Shown: positions 1 through 10,179, counted from the stretch's first letter. The stretch is DNA of 64,000 nucleotides from Streptomyces sp. YS415 (GCF_023544665.1 NZ_JAMJFL010000005.1:186001-250000), one strand, 5' to 3'. The notes: generated by a model from the sequence alone, not told the origin. Numbers and translations are program-made.

Positions 1-1652
1 CCTCCGGGTTCTACGGCGACCGCTTCGACGCCATGCGGGAAATGCTCACCGGCGGGGAACTCGACGTCCTCACCGGCGACTACCTCGCCGAACTGACCAT
101 GCTCATCCTGGGGCGGGACCGGCTCAAGGACCCCGGCGCCGGGTACGCGCGCACCTTCCTGCGGCAGCTGGAGGAGTGCCTCGGGCTCGCCCACGAGCGG
201 GGCGTGCGCATCGTCGCCAACGCCGGAGGACTCAACCCCGCCGGACTCGCCGACGCCGTACGGGAACTGGCCGGCCGGCTCGGCATCCCCGTGCGGGTCG
301 CCCACGTCGAGGGCGACGACCTCACCGCCGCCCACCCCGGCAGCCTCGCCGCCCACGCCTACCTCGGCGGCTTCGGCATCGCCGCCTGCCTCCGGGAGGG
401 CGCCGACATCGTCGTCACCGGACGGGTCACCGACGCGGCCCTGGTCACCGGGCCCGCCGCCGCCCGCTTCGGCTGGGCCCCCACGGACCACGACCGGCTC
501 GCGGGCGCCGTCGTCGCCGGGCATGTGCTGGAGTGCGGAGCACAGGCCACCGGCGGGAACTACGCGTTCTTCCGGGACCGGGACGTCCGCCGGCCCGGCT
601 TCCCGCTCGCCGAGATCCACGAGGACGGCACCGCCGTCATCACCAAGCACCCCGGCACGGGCGGCTTCGTCGACATCGGCACCGTCACCGCCCAGCTCCT
701 CTACGAGACCGCGGGCGCCCGGTACGCCGGACCCGACGTCACCGCCCGGCTGGACACCGTCCGGCTCACCCAGGACGGGCCCGACCGCGTCCGCGTCGAC
801 GGGGTGCGCGGCGAGGCCCCGCCGCCCACCCTCAAGGTCGGCGTCAACCGGCTCGGCGGGTTCCGCAACGAGGTCGTCTTCGTGCTCACCGGGCTCGACA
901 TCGAGGCCAAGGCCGAGCTGGTGCGCGCGCAGCTGAGCGACGCGCTCGCCAAGTCGCCGCCCGCCGAGACCCGGTGGGAACTCGTCCGCACCGACCGGGC
1001 CGACGCCCCGACCGAGGAGACGGCCAGCGCCCTGCTCCGGCTCGTCGTCCGGGACCCGGACCAGGCGGCCGTCGGGCGGGCGCTCAGCGGGGCCGCCATC
1101 GAACTCGCCCTCGCCAGCTACCCCGGGTTCCATGTGCTCGCGCCACCCGGAAAGGGCGCCCCCTATGGGGTCTTCGACGAGGTGTACGTCCCCCAAGGTG
1201 CCGTCGCCCATGTGGCCGTCCTCCATGACGGCCGCCGGATCCCTGTGGCGCCGCCCCAGGACACCCGCGTACTCGACGACCTGCCGGAGCCCGCGCTTCC
1301 CGAGCCGCCGGCGCCCGGCCCCCGTACCCGCGCCCCGCTCGGCCTCGTCGCCGGGGCCCGCAGCGGCGACAAGGGCGGCAACGCCAACGTGGGGGTGTGG
1401 GTCCGCACCGACGAGGCCTGGCGGTGGCTCGCGCACGAGCTGACCGTCGAGCGGTTCCGGGAACTGCTCCCCGAGTGCGCGGACCTGCCCGTCCGCCGCC
1501 ACGCGCTCCCCGAACTCCGGGCCCTGAACTTCGTCGTCGAGGGCATCCTCGGCGCCGGAGTCGCCGCCCAGCACCGATTCGACCCGCAGGCCAAGGCGCT
1601 CGGCGAGTGGCTGCGCTCCCGGCACCTGGACATACCGGAGGCCCTCCTGTGA
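1..1652 (+). CDS. AtuA-family acyclic terpene utilisation protein, 5' partial
   Basis: The reading frame is open from base 3 and starts mid-gene (SGFYGDRF), so roughly ten N-terminal residues lie outside the window; 549 residues are visible. The bulk (about residues 1-440) is the AtuA domain (DUF1446), recognisable from the N-terminal stretch ending in [17 protein letters not shown]. The last 100 residues, from [14 protein letters not shown], match the AtuA-like ferredoxin-fold domain, so the protein is the fused two-domain form. AtuA is needed for growth of Pseudomonas on citronellol/geraniol, but its reaction is not established. Its stop overlaps the carboxylase beta start (GTGA), showing a tight operon with acyl-CoA carboxylase subunits, as in atu and liu clusters. 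Confidence 0.85.
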   Translation, partial: SGFYGDRFDAMREMLTGGELDVLTGDYLAELTMLILGRDRLKDPGAGYARTFLRQLEECLGLAHERGVRIVANAGGLNPAGLADAVRELAGRLGIPVRVAHVEGDDLTAAHPGSLAAHAYLGGFGIAACLREGADIVVTGRVTDAALVTGPAAARFGWAPTDHDRLAGAVVAGHVLECGAQATGGNYAFFRDRDVRRPGFPLAEIHEDGTAVITKHPGTGGFVDIGTVTAQLLYETAGARYAGPDVTARLDTVRLTQDGPDRVRVDGVRGEAPPPTLKVGVNRLGGFRNEVVFVLTGLDIEAKAELVRAQLSDALAKSPPAETRWELVRTDRADAPTEETASALLRLVVRDPDQAAVGRALSGAAIELALASYPGFHVLAPPGKGAPYGVFDEVYVPQGAVAHVAVLHDGRRIPVAPPQDTRVLDDLPEPALPEPPAPGPRTRAPLGLVAGARSGDKGGNANVGVWVRTDEAWRWLAHELTVERFRELLPECADLPVRRHALPELRALNFVVEGILGAGVAAQHRFDPQAKALGEWLRSRHLDIPEALL

Positions 1653-3247
1653 CGGTTCTCAGCACCGCCCTCGACCCCCGGGGCGGCGACTACCGGGCCC
1701 ACCGCGAGGCCATGCTCGCCAAGCTCGCCGACCTCGACGCCGAGCACGCCAAGGCCCTCGCGGGCGGCGGCGAGAAGTACGTCGAGCGGCACCGCAAGCG
1801 CGGAAAGCTCCTCGCGCGGGAGCGCATCGAGCTGCTCCTCGATCCCGACACGCCGTTCCTGGAGCTGTCCCCGCTGGCAGCCTGGGGGAGCGACTACGCC
1901 GTCGGCGCCTCCCTGGTGACCGGGATCGGGGTCGTCGAGGGCGTGGAGTGCCTGATCACCGCCAACGATCCGACCGTGCGCGGGGGCGCCAGCAACCCCT
2001 GGTCGCTGAAGAAGGCCCTGCGCGCCAACGACATCGCGCTCGCCAACCGGCTGCCCTGCATCAGCCTGGTGGAGTCCGGCGGGGCCGATCTCCCGTCCCA
2101 GAAGGAGATCTTCATCCCCGGCGGGGCCATCTTCCGGGACCTGACCCGGCTGTCCGCCGCCGGGATCCCCACCGTCGCCGTCGTCTTCGGCAACTCCACC
2201 GCGGGCGGCGCCTACGTCCCCGGCATGTCCGACCACGTGATCATGGTCAAGGAGCGCGCCAAGGTGTTCCTCGGCGGGCCCCCGCTCGTCAAGATGGCCA
2301 CCGGTGAGGAGAGCGACGACGAGTCGCTGGGCGGCGCCGAGATGCACGCGCGGGTGTCGGGGCTCGCGGACTACTTCGCCGTCGACGAGCGGGACGCGCT
2401 GCGCCAGGCGCGACGGGTCGTCGCCCGGCTCAACCACCGCAAGGCGTACCCGGACCCGGGGCCGGCCGAGCCGCCCAAGTACGACGCCGAGGAACTGCTC
2501 GGCATCGTCCCGGGCGATCTGCGCACCCCCTTCGACCCGCGTGAGGTCATCGCCCGGCTCGTCGACGGCTCCGACTTCGACGAGTTCAAGCCGCTGTACG
2601 GGACGAGCCTGGCCACCGGGTGGGCGCGGCTGCACGGCTACCCGGTCGGCATCCTCGCCAACGCCCAGGGCGTGCTGTTCAGCGCGGAGTCGCAGAAGGC
2701 CGCCCAGTTCATCCAGCTGGCGAACCAGCGGGACATCCCGCTGCTCTTCCTGCACAACACCACCGGCTACATGGTCGGCAAGGAGTACGAGCAGGGCGGG
2801 ATCATCAAGCACGGCGCCATGATGATCAACGCGGTGTCCAACTCCCGCGTCCCGCACCTGTCCGTGCTCATGGGCGCCTCCTACGGCGCCGGGCACTACG
2901 GCATGTGCGGGCGGGCCTATGATCCGCGCTTCCTGTTCGCCTGGCCCAGCGCCAAGTCGGCCGTCATGGGGCCCCAGCAGCTCGCCGGTGTGCTGTCGAT
3001 CGTCGCCCGCCAGTCGGCGGCCGCCAAGGGGCTGCCGTACGACGACGAGGGGGACGCGGCACTGCGGGCCATGGTGGAGCAGCAGATCGAGTCCGAGTCG
3101 CTGCCCATGTTCCTGTCCGGGCGGCTCTACGACGACGGCGTCATCGACCCGCGCGACACCCGCACCGTGCTCGGCCTGTGCCTGTCCGCCGTCCACACCG
3201 CGCCCTACGAGGGTGCGCGCGGTGGCTTCGGCGTCTTCCGGATGTGA
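1649..3247 (+). CDS. Acyl-CoA carboxylase beta (carboxyltransferase) subunit, MCC/GCC type
   Basis: A GTG start overlaps the preceding stop by 4 bp and gives 532 residues, the usual length for 3-methylcrotonyl- or geranyl-CoA carboxylase beta subunits. The N-terminal carboxyltransferase half has a glycine-rich [17 protein letters not shown] segment. The C-terminal half has [20 protein letters not shown] and [20 protein letters not shown], typical of MCC/GCC-type rather than propionyl-CoA subunits. It transfers carboxyl from biotin to an enoyl-CoA, with the alpha subunit encoded 10 bp downstream. The substrate is uncertain: 3-methylcrotonyl-CoA (leucine) or a terpenoid acyl-CoA, given the adjacent AtuA gene. 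Cytoplasmic. Confidence 0.9.
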   Translation: MTVLSTALDPRGGDYRAHREAMLAKLADLDAEHAKALAGGGEKYVERHRKRGKLLARERIELLLDPDTPFLELSPLAAWGSDYAVGASLVTGIGVVEGVECLITANDPTVRGGASNPWSLKKALRANDIALANRLPCISLVESGGADLPSQKEIFIPGGAIFRDLTRLSAAGIPTVAVVFGNSTAGGAYVPGMSDHVIMVKERAKVFLGGPPLVKMATGEESDDESLGGAEMHARVSGLADYFAVDERDALRQARRVVARLNHRKAYPDPGPAEPPKYDAEELLGIVPGDLRTPFDPREVIARLVDGSDFDEFKPLYGTSLATGWARLHGYPVGILANAQGVLFSAESQKAAQFIQLANQRDIPLLFLHNTTGYMVGKEYEQGGIIKHGAMMINAVSNSRVPHLSVLMGASYGAGHYGMCGRAYDPRFLFAWPSAKSAVMGPQQLAGVLSIVARQSAAAKGLPYDDEGDAALRAMVEQQIESESLPMFLSGRLYDDGVIDPRDTRTVLGLCLSAVHTAPYEGARGGFGVFRM

Positions 3248-3257
3248 GGGACCAGCA

Positions 3258-5102
3258 TTGATCACTTCTGTACTCGTCGCCAACCGGGGCGAGATCGCCT
3301 GCCGGGTCTTCCGTACCTGCCACGAGATGGGGATCCGGACCGTCGCCGTGCACTCGGACGCCGACGGCAACGCCCTGCACACGCGCGTGGCCGACACCGC
3401 GGTACGGCTGCCGGGGGCGACGCCCGCCGAGACGTATCTGCGCGGCGACCTGATCGTGAAGGCCGCCGTCGCGGCCGGCGCGGACGCCGTGCACCCCGGC
3501 TACGGCTTCCTCTCCGAGAACGCCGGCTTCGCGCGTGCCGTCCTGGACGCGGGCCTGATCTGGATCGGGCCGCCGCCGGAGGCCATCGAGGCCATGGCCT
3601 CCAAGACCCGCGCGAAGGAGCTGATGGGGCTCGCACCCCTGGGCGAGGTCACGGAAGGGGACCTGCCGGTCCTCGTGAAGGCCGCCGCTGGCGGCGGGGG
3701 ACGCGGCATGCGGATCGTGCGCCGCCTGGACGAACTCGACGCCGCCCTGCAGGCCGCCCGCGCCGAGGCCACGAGCGCCTTCGGCGACGGCGAGGTCTTC
3801 GTCGAGCCCTATGTGGAACACGGCCGGCACGTCGAGGTGCAGGTGCTCGCGGACACGCACGGCACGGTGTGGGCGCTGGGCACCCGCGACTGCTCCCTCC
3901 AGCGCCGCCACCAGAAGGTCGTCGAGGAGGCACCGGCACCCGGCCTCCCGGCCCGGCTCGAGGAGGAGCTGCGCACGCTGGCCGTACGCGCCGCGCGTGC
4001 CGTCAGCTACGTGGGCGCGGGCACCGTGGAGTTCCTGGTCGCCGACGACACCGCGCACTTCCTGGAGATGAACACCCGCCTCCAGGTCGAACACCCCGTG
4101 ACCGAAGCCGTGTTCGGCGTCGACCTGGTCGCCCTGCAACTGGCCGTCGCCGAGGGGCAGCCCCTCACCGGCGAGCCCCCACGCCCGCACGGCCACGCGA
4201 TCGAGGCCCGCCTCTACGCCGAGGACCCGGCCCGCGACTGGGCCCCGCAGACCGGCACCCTGCACCGGCTCACCGTCCCCGACGGCGTGCGCCTGGACAG
4301 CGGCTACGGCGACGGCGACGAGATCGGCGTCCACTACGACCCGATGCTCGCCAAGCTGATCGCCCACGCCCCCACCCGCGCGGGCGCGCTCCGCAAGCTC
4401 GCCGGCGCCCTGGAACGCACCACGATCCACGGCCCGGTCACCAACCGCGACCTCCTCGTCCGCTCCCTGCGCCACGAGGAGTTCACCACGGCCCGGATGA
4501 ACACCGGCTTCTACGAACGCCACCTGCCCGCCCTGACCGAGCCCGCCCCCGACCCCCACGCCCCCCTGGCCGCGGCCCTGGCCGACGCCCACCGCACGGG
4601 CTCCCGCTTCGGCGGCTGGCGCAACGTGCCGTCCCAGCCGCAGAGCAAGCGCTACGCCATGGCGGGCGAGGAGCACGAGGCGCGGTACCGCCACACCAGG
4701 ACGGGCCTGGAGGCGGACGACGTACGCGTCGTACAGGTGGGCGCGGACCTCGTCGTCCTGGAAGTGGACGGCGTGCAGCGCAAGTTCGAGGTGGCCCGGT
4801 ACGCCGACGCCCTGTACGTCAACGACACCGCCCTCGAACCCCTACCCCGCTTCCCCGACCCCACGGCCCAGCTCGCCCCGGGCTCCCTGCTCGCCCCCAT
4901 GCCGGGCACGGTCGTCCGCGTCGCGGACGGCTTGGCCGTAGGAGCCGCCGTACGGGCCGGAGAGCCCCTGCTCTGGCTGGAGGCGATGAAGATGGAACAC
5001 AAGATCACAGCACCGGTCTCGGGAACGCTGAGCGCTCTGGACGTAGCACCTGGCCAGCAGGTCGCGGTCGCCTCTCTGCTGGCGGTGGTCGAGCCCACCT
5101 AG
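3258..5102 (+). CDS. Acyl-CoA carboxylase alpha subunit (biotin carboxylase plus biotin carrier)
   Basis: A TTG start at 3258 follows a GAGGGA ribosome-binding site and begins ITSVLVANRGEIA, the conserved biotin carboxylase N-terminus. The protein has 614 residues. Domains in order are the biotin carboxylase N domain, an ATP-grasp domain with KAAAGGGGRGM and the RLQVEHPVTE segment, the C domain, a linker, and a biotinyl domain with EAMKMEH placing the biotinyl lysine at about residue 578, 36 from the end. It carboxylates biotin with ATP and bicarbonate and works with the upstream beta subunit. The segment after KTRAKELM is shorter than I expect for the family by several residues, probably a loop deletion. 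Confidence 0.9.
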   Translation: MITSVLVANRGEIACRVFRTCHEMGIRTVAVHSDADGNALHTRVADTAVRLPGATPAETYLRGDLIVKAAVAAGADAVHPGYGFLSENAGFARAVLDAGLIWIGPPPEAIEAMASKTRAKELMGLAPLGEVTEGDLPVLVKAAAGGGGRGMRIVRRLDELDAALQAARAEATSAFGDGEVFVEPYVEHGRHVEVQVLADTHGTVWALGTRDCSLQRRHQKVVEEAPAPGLPARLEEELRTLAVRAARAVSYVGAGTVEFLVADDTAHFLEMNTRLQVEHPVTEAVFGVDLVALQLAVAEGQPLTGEPPRPHGHAIEARLYAEDPARDWAPQTGTLHRLTVPDGVRLDSGYGDGDEIGVHYDPMLAKLIAHAPTRAGALRKLAGALERTTIHGPVTNRDLLVRSLRHEEFTTARMNTGFYERHLPALTEPAPDPHAPLAAALADAHRTGSRFGGWRNVPSQPQSKRYAMAGEEHEARYRHTRTGLEADDVRVVQVGADLVVLEVDGVQRKFEVARYADALYVNDTALEPLPRFPDPTAQLAPGSLLAPMPGTVVRVADGLAVGAAVRAGEPLLWLEAMKMEHKITAPVSGTLSALDVAPGQQVAVASLLAVVEPT

Positions 5103-5121
5103 GGGCGCGAGGAACTGCGCG
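5102..5121 (+). repeat. Solitary arm of a dispersed Streptomyces inverted-repeat element
   Basis: These 20 bp directly after the carboxylase alpha stop match one arm of the perfect hairpin at 26346-26393 with one mismatch (A for G at 5110). Here only one arm is present, so no hairpin forms, and it sits in the 42-bp gap inside the operon ahead of the acyl-CoA dehydrogenase ribosome-binding site (GAAGGAG). I know this motif as a common dispersed intergenic sequence in Streptomyces; no function is claimed. Confidence 0.6.
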
Positions 5122-5144
5122 ACCAGCCACAACGAAGGAGCCAC

Positions 5145-6275
5145 ATGCCCACGATCGAGACCGAAGAACACAAGGCCCTCCGATCAGCCGTAGCCGCCCT
5201 CGGCAAACGCCACGGCCGCCATTACGACCGCGAAGCCCTCTGGGAAGACGCAGCCAAACTCGGTTATCTCGGCGTCAACCTGCCGGAGGCATACGGCGGT
5301 GGAGGCGGCGGCATCGCCGAACTCTCCATCGTCCTCGAAGAACTCGGCGCAGCCGGCTGCCCCCTCCTCATGATGGTCGTCTCACCCGCCATCTGCGGCA
5401 CGGTGATCGCCCGTTTCGGAACGGACGCCCAGAAGCAGGAGTGGCTCCCCGCCCTCGCCGACGGCACCCGCACCATGGCCTTCGGCATCACCGAACCCGA
5501 CGCCGGTTCCAACAGCCACCGCATCACGACCACCGCCCGCCGGGACGGCGCCGACTGGCTGCTCACCGGCCGCAAGGTCTTCATCTCCGGCGTCGACATC
5601 GCCGACGCGACCCTCATCGTCGGCCGCACCGAGGACGCCCGCACCGGCAGCCTCAAGCCCTGCCTGTTCATCGTCCCGCGCGACACCGAGGGATTCGAGC
5701 GGCGGCAGATCGACATGGAGCTCAACGCCGCGGAAAAGCAGTTCGAACTGACCCTGGACGACGTACGCCTGCCCGCCGAAGCGCTCGTCGGCGACGAGGA
5801 CGCGGGGCTCCTCCAGCTGTTCGCCGGCCTCAACCCCGAGCGCGTCATGACCGCCGCGTTCGCGATCGGCATGGGCCGCTACGCCCTCGCGCAGGCGATC
5901 GCCTACGCCCGCGACCGCACCGTCTGGAAGGCCCCGATCGGCTCCCACCAGGCCATCGCGCACCCCCTCGCACAGGCGCACATCGAGCTGGAACTGGCCC
6001 GCCTGATGATGCAGAAGGCGGCCCATCTGTACGACGCCGGGGACGACATGGGGGCCGGGGAGGCCGCCAACATGGCCAAGTACGCGGCCGGGGAGGCCTG
6101 TGTGAAGGCGGTCGACCAGGCCGTGCACACGCTCGGCGGGAACGGCCTCACGCGCGAGTTCGGGCTCGCGTCCCTGATCACCGCCGCGCGCGTGGCCCGT
6201 ATCGCGCCGGTGAGCCGGGAGATGATCCTCAACTACGTCTCCCACCAGACCCTGGGCCTGCCCAAGTCGTACTAG
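5145..6275 (+). CDS. Acyl-CoA dehydrogenase
   Basis: This 376-residue protein has all three acyl-CoA dehydrogenase domains. The FAD/substrate segment FGITEPDAGSNSHRI lies near residue 115, the middle beta domain ends near DVRLPAEALVG, and the C-terminal helical domain includes HTLGGNGLTREFG and ends SREMILNYVSHQTLGLPKSY. It oxidises an acyl-CoA to the trans-2-enoyl-CoA using FAD and passes electrons to ETF. ATG follows a good GAAGGAG site at 7 bp. It sits between the carboxylase and CoA ligase genes, so it probably acts on the same acyl-CoA series. Substrate unknown. Confidence 0.9.
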   Translation: MPTIETEEHKALRSAVAALGKRHGRHYDREALWEDAAKLGYLGVNLPEAYGGGGGGIAELSIVLEELGAAGCPLLMMVVSPAICGTVIARFGTDAQKQEWLPALADGTRTMAFGITEPDAGSNSHRITTTARRDGADWLLTGRKVFISGVDIADATLIVGRTEDARTGSLKPCLFIVPRDTEGFERRQIDMELNAAEKQFELTLDDVRLPAEALVGDEDAGLLQLFAGLNPERVMTAAFAIGMGRYALAQAIAYARDRTVWKAPIGSHQAIAHPLAQAHIELELARLMMQKAAHLYDAGDDMGAGEAANMAKYAAGEACVKAVDQAVHTLGGNGLTREFGLASLITAARVARIAPVSREMILNYVSHQTLGLPKSY

Positions 6276-6292
6276 GCCGTCTTGGAGGAACG

Positions 6293-7861
6293 ATGTTCCG
6301 CAGCGAGTACGCAGACGTCCCGCCCGTCGAACTCCCCATCCACGACGCCGTGCTGGGCCACGTCGCCGAGTTCGGCGACACGCCCGCGCTGATCGACGGC
6401 ACGAACGGCATGACCCTCACCTACGCGCAGGTGGACCGGTTCCACCGGCGCATCGCGGCCGCGCTGGCCGAGGCGGGGGTCCGCAAGGGCGACGTCCTCG
6501 CCCTGCACAGCCCGAACACGGTGGCCTTCCCGACCGCCTTCTACGCCGCCACGCGCGCGGGTGCCTCCGTCACCACCGTGCACCCGCTCGCCACCCCCGA
6601 GGAGTTCGCCAAGCAGCTGAAGGACGCGGGGGCCCGCTGGATCGTCACCGTCTCCCCGCTGCTGGAGGCCGCCCGGCAGGCCGCCGGGCTCGCGGGCGGC
6701 ATCGAGGAGATCTTCGTCTGCGACAGCGCGCCCGGACACCGCTCGCTGATCGACATGCTCGCCTCCACCGCCCCCGAACCGCAGGTCGGCATCGACCCCG
6801 CCGAGGACGTCGCCGCGCTGCCGTACTCCTCCGGGACGACCGGCGTGCCCAAGGGCGTGATGCTCACGCACCGGCAGATCGCCACCAACCTCGCCCAGCT
6901 CGAACCGGCGATGCCCGCGAAACCCGGCGACCGCATCCTCGCCGTCCTGCCCTTCTTCCACATCTACGGCCTCACGGCCCTCATGAACGCCCCCCTCAGG
7001 AAGGGCGCCACGGTCGTCGTCCTGCCCCGCTTCGAGCTGGAGACCTTCCTCGCGGCCATCCAGGACCACCGCATCACCGACCTGTTCGTGGCCCCGCCGA
7101 TCGTCCTCGCCCTCGCCAAGCACCCCCTGGTCGCGCAGTACGACCTGTCGTCCCTGCGGCACATCGTCAGCGCCGCCGCCCCCCTGGACGCCCAACTCGC
7201 CGCGGCCTGCTCGCAGCGCCTGAACCTGCCGCCGATCGGCCAGGCGTACGGCATGACAGAACTGTCCCCCGGCACCCATGTCGTGCCCCTGCAGAGCATG
7301 CGCGAGGCACCCCCGGGCACCGTCGGCAAGCTCATCGCCGGCACCGAGATGCGGATCGTCTCCCTCGACGACCCCGCCAAGGACCTGGGCGTGGGCGAGG
7401 CCGGCGAGATCCTGATCCGGGGCCCGCAGATCATGAAGGGCTATCTCAAGCGCCCCGAGGACACCGCCGCCATGATCGACGAGGAGGGCTGGCTGCACAC
7501 CGGCGACGTCGGCCATGTCGACGAAGGCGGCTGGCTGTTCGTCGTCGACCGGGTCAAGGAGCTCATAAAGTACAAGGGCTTCCAGGTGGCCCCCGCCGAA
7601 CTGGAGGCACTGCTGCTGACCCACCCGGGCATCGCCGACGCCGCCGTCATCGGTGTCTACGACGACGACGGCAACGAGGTCCCGCGCGCGTACGTGGTCC
7701 GCCAGCCGTCGGCCGCCGACCTCTCCGAGGGGGAGGTCATGATGCACGTCGCCGAACGCGTCGCCCCCTACAAGCGGATCCGCCAGGTCCGCTTCATCGA
7801 CGGGGTGCCCCGGGCCGCCTCCGGGAAGATCCTGCGGCGCGAACTCAGGGAGCACGCGTGA
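6293..7861 (+). CDS. Cinnamate/4-coumarate:CoA ligase-type AMP-forming acyl-CoA synthetase
   Basis: The ATG at 6293 follows TTGGAGGAA and gives 522 residues. Adenylate-forming motifs are visible: SSGTTGVPKG (near residue 178), QAYGMTELSPGTH (near 317), GWLHTGDVGHVDE, VDRVKELIKYKGFQVAP, and the C-terminal catalytic lysine in ASGKILRRE near residue 511. Length, N-terminus (MFRSEYADVPP) and neighbours match what I remember of the characterised S. coelicolor cinnamate:CoA ligase ScCCL (SCO4383), so orthology is likely. It would convert a phenylpropenoic or similar acid to its CoA thioester with ATP. The next gene starts inside its stop codon. Confidence 0.88.
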   Translation: MFRSEYADVPPVELPIHDAVLGHVAEFGDTPALIDGTNGMTLTYAQVDRFHRRIAAALAEAGVRKGDVLALHSPNTVAFPTAFYAATRAGASVTTVHPLATPEEFAKQLKDAGARWIVTVSPLLEAARQAAGLAGGIEEIFVCDSAPGHRSLIDMLASTAPEPQVGIDPAEDVAALPYSSGTTGVPKGVMLTHRQIATNLAQLEPAMPAKPGDRILAVLPFFHIYGLTALMNAPLRKGATVVVLPRFELETFLAAIQDHRITDLFVAPPIVLALAKHPLVAQYDLSSLRHIVSAAAPLDAQLAAACSQRLNLPPIGQAYGMTELSPGTHVVPLQSMREAPPGTVGKLIAGTEMRIVSLDDPAKDLGVGEAGEILIRGPQIMKGYLKRPEDTAAMIDEEGWLHTGDVGHVDEGGWLFVVDRVKELIKYKGFQVAPAELEALLLTHPGIADAAVIGVYDDDGNEVPRAYVVRQPSAADLSEGEVMMHVAERVAPYKRIRQVRFIDGVPRAASGKILRRELREHA

Positions 7862-8592
7862 CACTCATCGGCCGCACGCGTGCGCGTGGCGTCGAGACCC
7901 TCAGCCTCGACTCGCCGGGCAACCGCAACGCCCTGTCGGCGGCGCTCGTCGGCGACCTCACCGACGCGCTCGCCGACTGCGCCAAGGACACGGGCGTCCG
8001 CGCGGTCGTCCTCACCCACACCGGCAACACCTTCAGCGCGGGCGCCGACCTGCGCGACCCGCCCCACCCCGACGCGCTGGTCGGCCTGCTGCGGGCGATC
8101 GTCGAACTGCCCCGGCCCGTCGTCGCCCGCGTCACCGGCCACGTACGCGCGGGCGGCCTGGGCCTGCTCGCCGCCTGCGACATCGCCGCCGCCGCGCACT
8201 CGGCGACCTTCGCGTTCACGGAAGTACGGATCGGGGTCGCCCCCGCCGTCATCTCCCTCCCGCTGCTGCCGCGCACGGACCCCCGCGCGCTGGCCCGCTA
8301 CTACCTCACCGGCGAGCGCTTCGACGCCCCCGAGGCGGCCCGCATCGGCCTGCTGACGGCTGCCGGGGACGACGTGGACGCCGTACTGGAGCCCGTCCTC
8401 GACGGCCTGCGGCGCTCCGCCCCCGAAGCCCTGGCCGAGACCAAGCGGCTGCTCACGGCTAGGGTGCTGGAGTCATTCGACCGGGACGCGGCCGACCTCA
8501 CCGCGCTCTCGGCCCGGCTGTTCTCCGCCCCGCAGGCCCGCGAGGGGATGACGGCCTTCCTGGAGCGACGGGATGCCTCATGGGTGGTGTGA
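7858..8592 (+). CDS. Enoyl-CoA hydratase/isomerase family protein
   Basis: This 244-residue crotonase-fold protein starts at GTG in a 4-bp GTGA overlap with the ligase. The oxyanion-hole region SAGADLRD is near residue 60, and a second segment with ARVTGHVRAGGLGLLAACDI is near 100. The active-site stretch FTEVRIGVAPAVISLPLLPR retains a glutamate in the usual first position and resembles methylglutaconyl-CoA hydratase relatives. It hydrates the enoyl-CoA made by the upstream dehydrogenase. It is followed in overlap by the TetR gene, so catabolic enzymes and their likely regulator are one transcription unit. Confidence 0.88.
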   Translation: MTLIGRTRARGVETLSLDSPGNRNALSAALVGDLTDALADCAKDTGVRAVVLTHTGNTFSAGADLRDPPHPDALVGLLRAIVELPRPVVARVTGHVRAGGLGLLAACDIAAAAHSATFAFTEVRIGVAPAVISLPLLPRTDPRALARYYLTGERFDAPEAARIGLLTAAGDDVDAVLEPVLDGLRRSAPEALAETKRLLTARVLESFDRDAADLTALSARLFSAPQAREGMTAFLERRDASWVV

Positions 8593-9206
8593 GTACGGCC
8601 GAACGCGACCGCGTTCCCAAGCAGGACCGCAGCCGGGCGACCCGGCAGCGGCTCCTGGAGGCCGCCGTGGCCTGTCTCGCCGAACACGGCTGGGCGGGCT
8701 CCACGGTGTCCGTCGTCGCCGAGCGCGCCGGGGTCTCCCGGGGAGCCGCCCAGCACCACTTCCCGACCCGCGAGGACCTGTTCACCGCCGCCGTCGAGTA
8801 CGTCGCCGAGGAACGCTCCACGGCCCTGCGGGCACTGTTCCCCCAAGGCGCGGCGGGGGACCGGCGGGCGGTGGTGTCGGCGCTGGTCGACCTGTACACC
8901 GGGCCCCTGTTCCGCGCCGCCCTGCACCTGTGGGTCGCCGCGTCGAACGAGGAGCAGCTGCGCCCGCGCGTCACCGAGCTGGAGGCCCGGGTCGGCCGGG
9001 AGACGCACCGCATCGCCGTGGAGCTGCTCGGCGCCGACGAGTCCGAGCCGGGAGTGCGGGAGACCGTCCAGGGGCTGCTGGACATGGCCCGCGGGCTGGG
9101 TCTCGCGAACCTGCTCACCGACGACCAGGGGCGGCGCGAGAGGGTCGTGGCCCAGTGGGCCGCCCTGCTGGACGGGACACTTAAGGAAGGGACCCTCAGG
9201 GACTGA
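8580..9206 (+). CDS. TetR-family transcriptional regulator of the upstream acyl-CoA operon
   Basis: This 208-residue protein starts at ATG 13 bp inside the hydratase gene. Residues about 15-65 are a TetR helix-turn-helix domain ([19 protein letters not shown], then [26 protein letters not shown]). The C-terminal half is the variable ligand-binding domain. It likely represses the operon that contains it and senses an acyl-CoA, but the operator would lie upstream of the window. Its 3' end overlaps the convergent pdxH gene by 11 bp. It is one candidate regulator for the CTGACG-N3-CGTCAG sites further along, although no such site is near it. Confidence 0.85.
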   Translation: MGGVSTAERDRVPKQDRSRATRQRLLEAAVACLAEHGWAGSTVSVVAERAGVSRGAAQHHFPTREDLFTAAVEYVAEERSTALRALFPQGAAGDRRAVVSALVDLYTGPLFRAALHLWVAASNEEQLRPRVTELEARVGRETHRIAVELLGADESEPGVRETVQGLLDMARGLGLANLLTDDQGRRERVVAQWAALLDGTLKEGTLRD

Positions 9207-9864
9207 GCCGCTCCACCCGCCAGCTGCCGTCCGGCCGGATCACGTACCGCAGCCGGTCGTGCAGCCGGTTCTCACGGCCCTGCCAGAACTCCACCGACTG
9301 CGGCGCCACCCGGAAACCGCCCCAGTTCGGCGGCACCGGCACCTGCTCGCCCTCCGGGTAGCGGGCGGCCAGCTCCGCGTACGAGGCGTCCAGATCGGTC
9401 CGGGTCGTGATGACCGTGGACTGCTCGCTGGCCCAGGCGCCGAGCTGGGAGCCGTGCGGGCGGGTGCGGAAGTAGGCGGCCGTCTCGTCCCGCCCGGTGC
9501 GCCGCGCGATGCCCTGGACGATGACCTGCCGGGCCATCGGGTGCCAGGGGAACAGCAGCGAGACGTGCGGATTCTCGGCCAGGTCACGGGCCTTGCGCGA
9601 GTCGTAGTTGGTGTAGAAGACGAAGCCCTGCTCGTCGAACTGCTTCAGCAGCACCGTGCGGGAGCTGGGCCGGCCCTCGGCGTCCGCGGTGGAGACGACC
9701 ATGGCGTTCGGCTCGAACAGATGAGCCTCGCTCGCGGCCTGCTTGAACCAGCGCGCGAACTGTTCCACCGGGGTGGCGGCCAGCTCGTGCTCGGCGAGGC
9801 CCGCGGCCCGGTACTGCTGGCGCATCGCGGCGGGGTCCGGCGGTACGGCGTCTCGGTCGGTCAC
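9196..9864 (-). CDS. pdxH: Pyridoxamine 5'-phosphate oxidase
   Basis: Oxidises pyridoxine/pyridoxamine phosphate to pyridoxal phosphate using FMN. The protein has [14 protein letters not shown] at its N-terminus, the FMN-binding stretch [47 protein letters not shown], and the C-terminal [14 protein letters not shown] signature of true PdxH. I chose the GTG at 9864 (222 residues, [10 protein letters not shown]); an ATG at 9882 would add six residues. Neither has a strong ribosome-binding site. It is divergent from the citrate synthase gene, with an inverted repeat overlapping the start region. Confidence 0.92.
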   Translation of the reverse strand: MTDRDAVPPDPAAMRQQYRAAGLAEHELAATPVEQFARWFKQAASEAHLFEPNAMVVSTADAEGRPSSRTVLLKQFDEQGFVFYTNYDSRKARDLAENPHVSLLFPWHPMARQVIVQGIARRTGRDETAAYFRTRPHGSQLGAWASEQSTVITTRTDLDASYAELAARYPEGEQVPVPPNWGGFRVAPQSVEFWQGRENRLHDRLRYVIRPDGSWRVERLSP

Positions 9865-9872
9865 GCGGTCAT

Positions 9873-9890
9873 CTTGCCGCATACGGCAAG
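9873..9890. promoter_or_regulatory. Perfect 7-bp inverted repeat at the pdxH start region
   Basis: CTTGCCG and CGGCAAG flank a 4-bp spacer and cover the alternative ATG at 9882, immediately upstream of the chosen GTG. It could be an operator for pdxH or a small mRNA hairpin affecting its translation. I do not recognise a regulator for it. Confidence 0.35.
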
Positions 9891-10179
9891 CCCGTTCGGC
9901 ACGGTGTCCTTCATCACTGCGTGGCACTCAGTGCCGCAAGCCCTCCCCAAAGGTGGCACTCGGGGATATCGTTCTGATGCCGTTCGGTTGGGTGACCGCC
10001 AGTCGCACGGGGCATCACTGGGGTACCGCCCAGGACCGCGAGTCCTCCGAGCCACGACCGCGGATCCACCGGGCGCGCAGCCGTCCCTGCCCCACCGGAA
10101 CACGGTCCGCACCATCGCCCCTACGACACCATCACCCCCACAACACCATCTGTCCCACACATCACGAGGGAGCCGCCTG
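9891..10179. other. Divergent intergenic region, pdxH / citrate synthase
   Basis: About 290 bp without a supportable gene, carrying both outward promoters. A TGGCACTC direct repeat occurs near 9920 and 9953. The last 80 bases before the citrate synthase start are C/A-rich on the plus strand and end with a usable GAGGGAG ribosome-binding site. No clear -10/-35 pair could be assigned. Confidence 0.5.

Noticed and set aside
1163-3397. 744-codon minus-strand ORF
   Set aside because: Mirror of the carboxylase genes; composition is a reverse-frame shadow (His/Gly/Val-rich, no family motifs).
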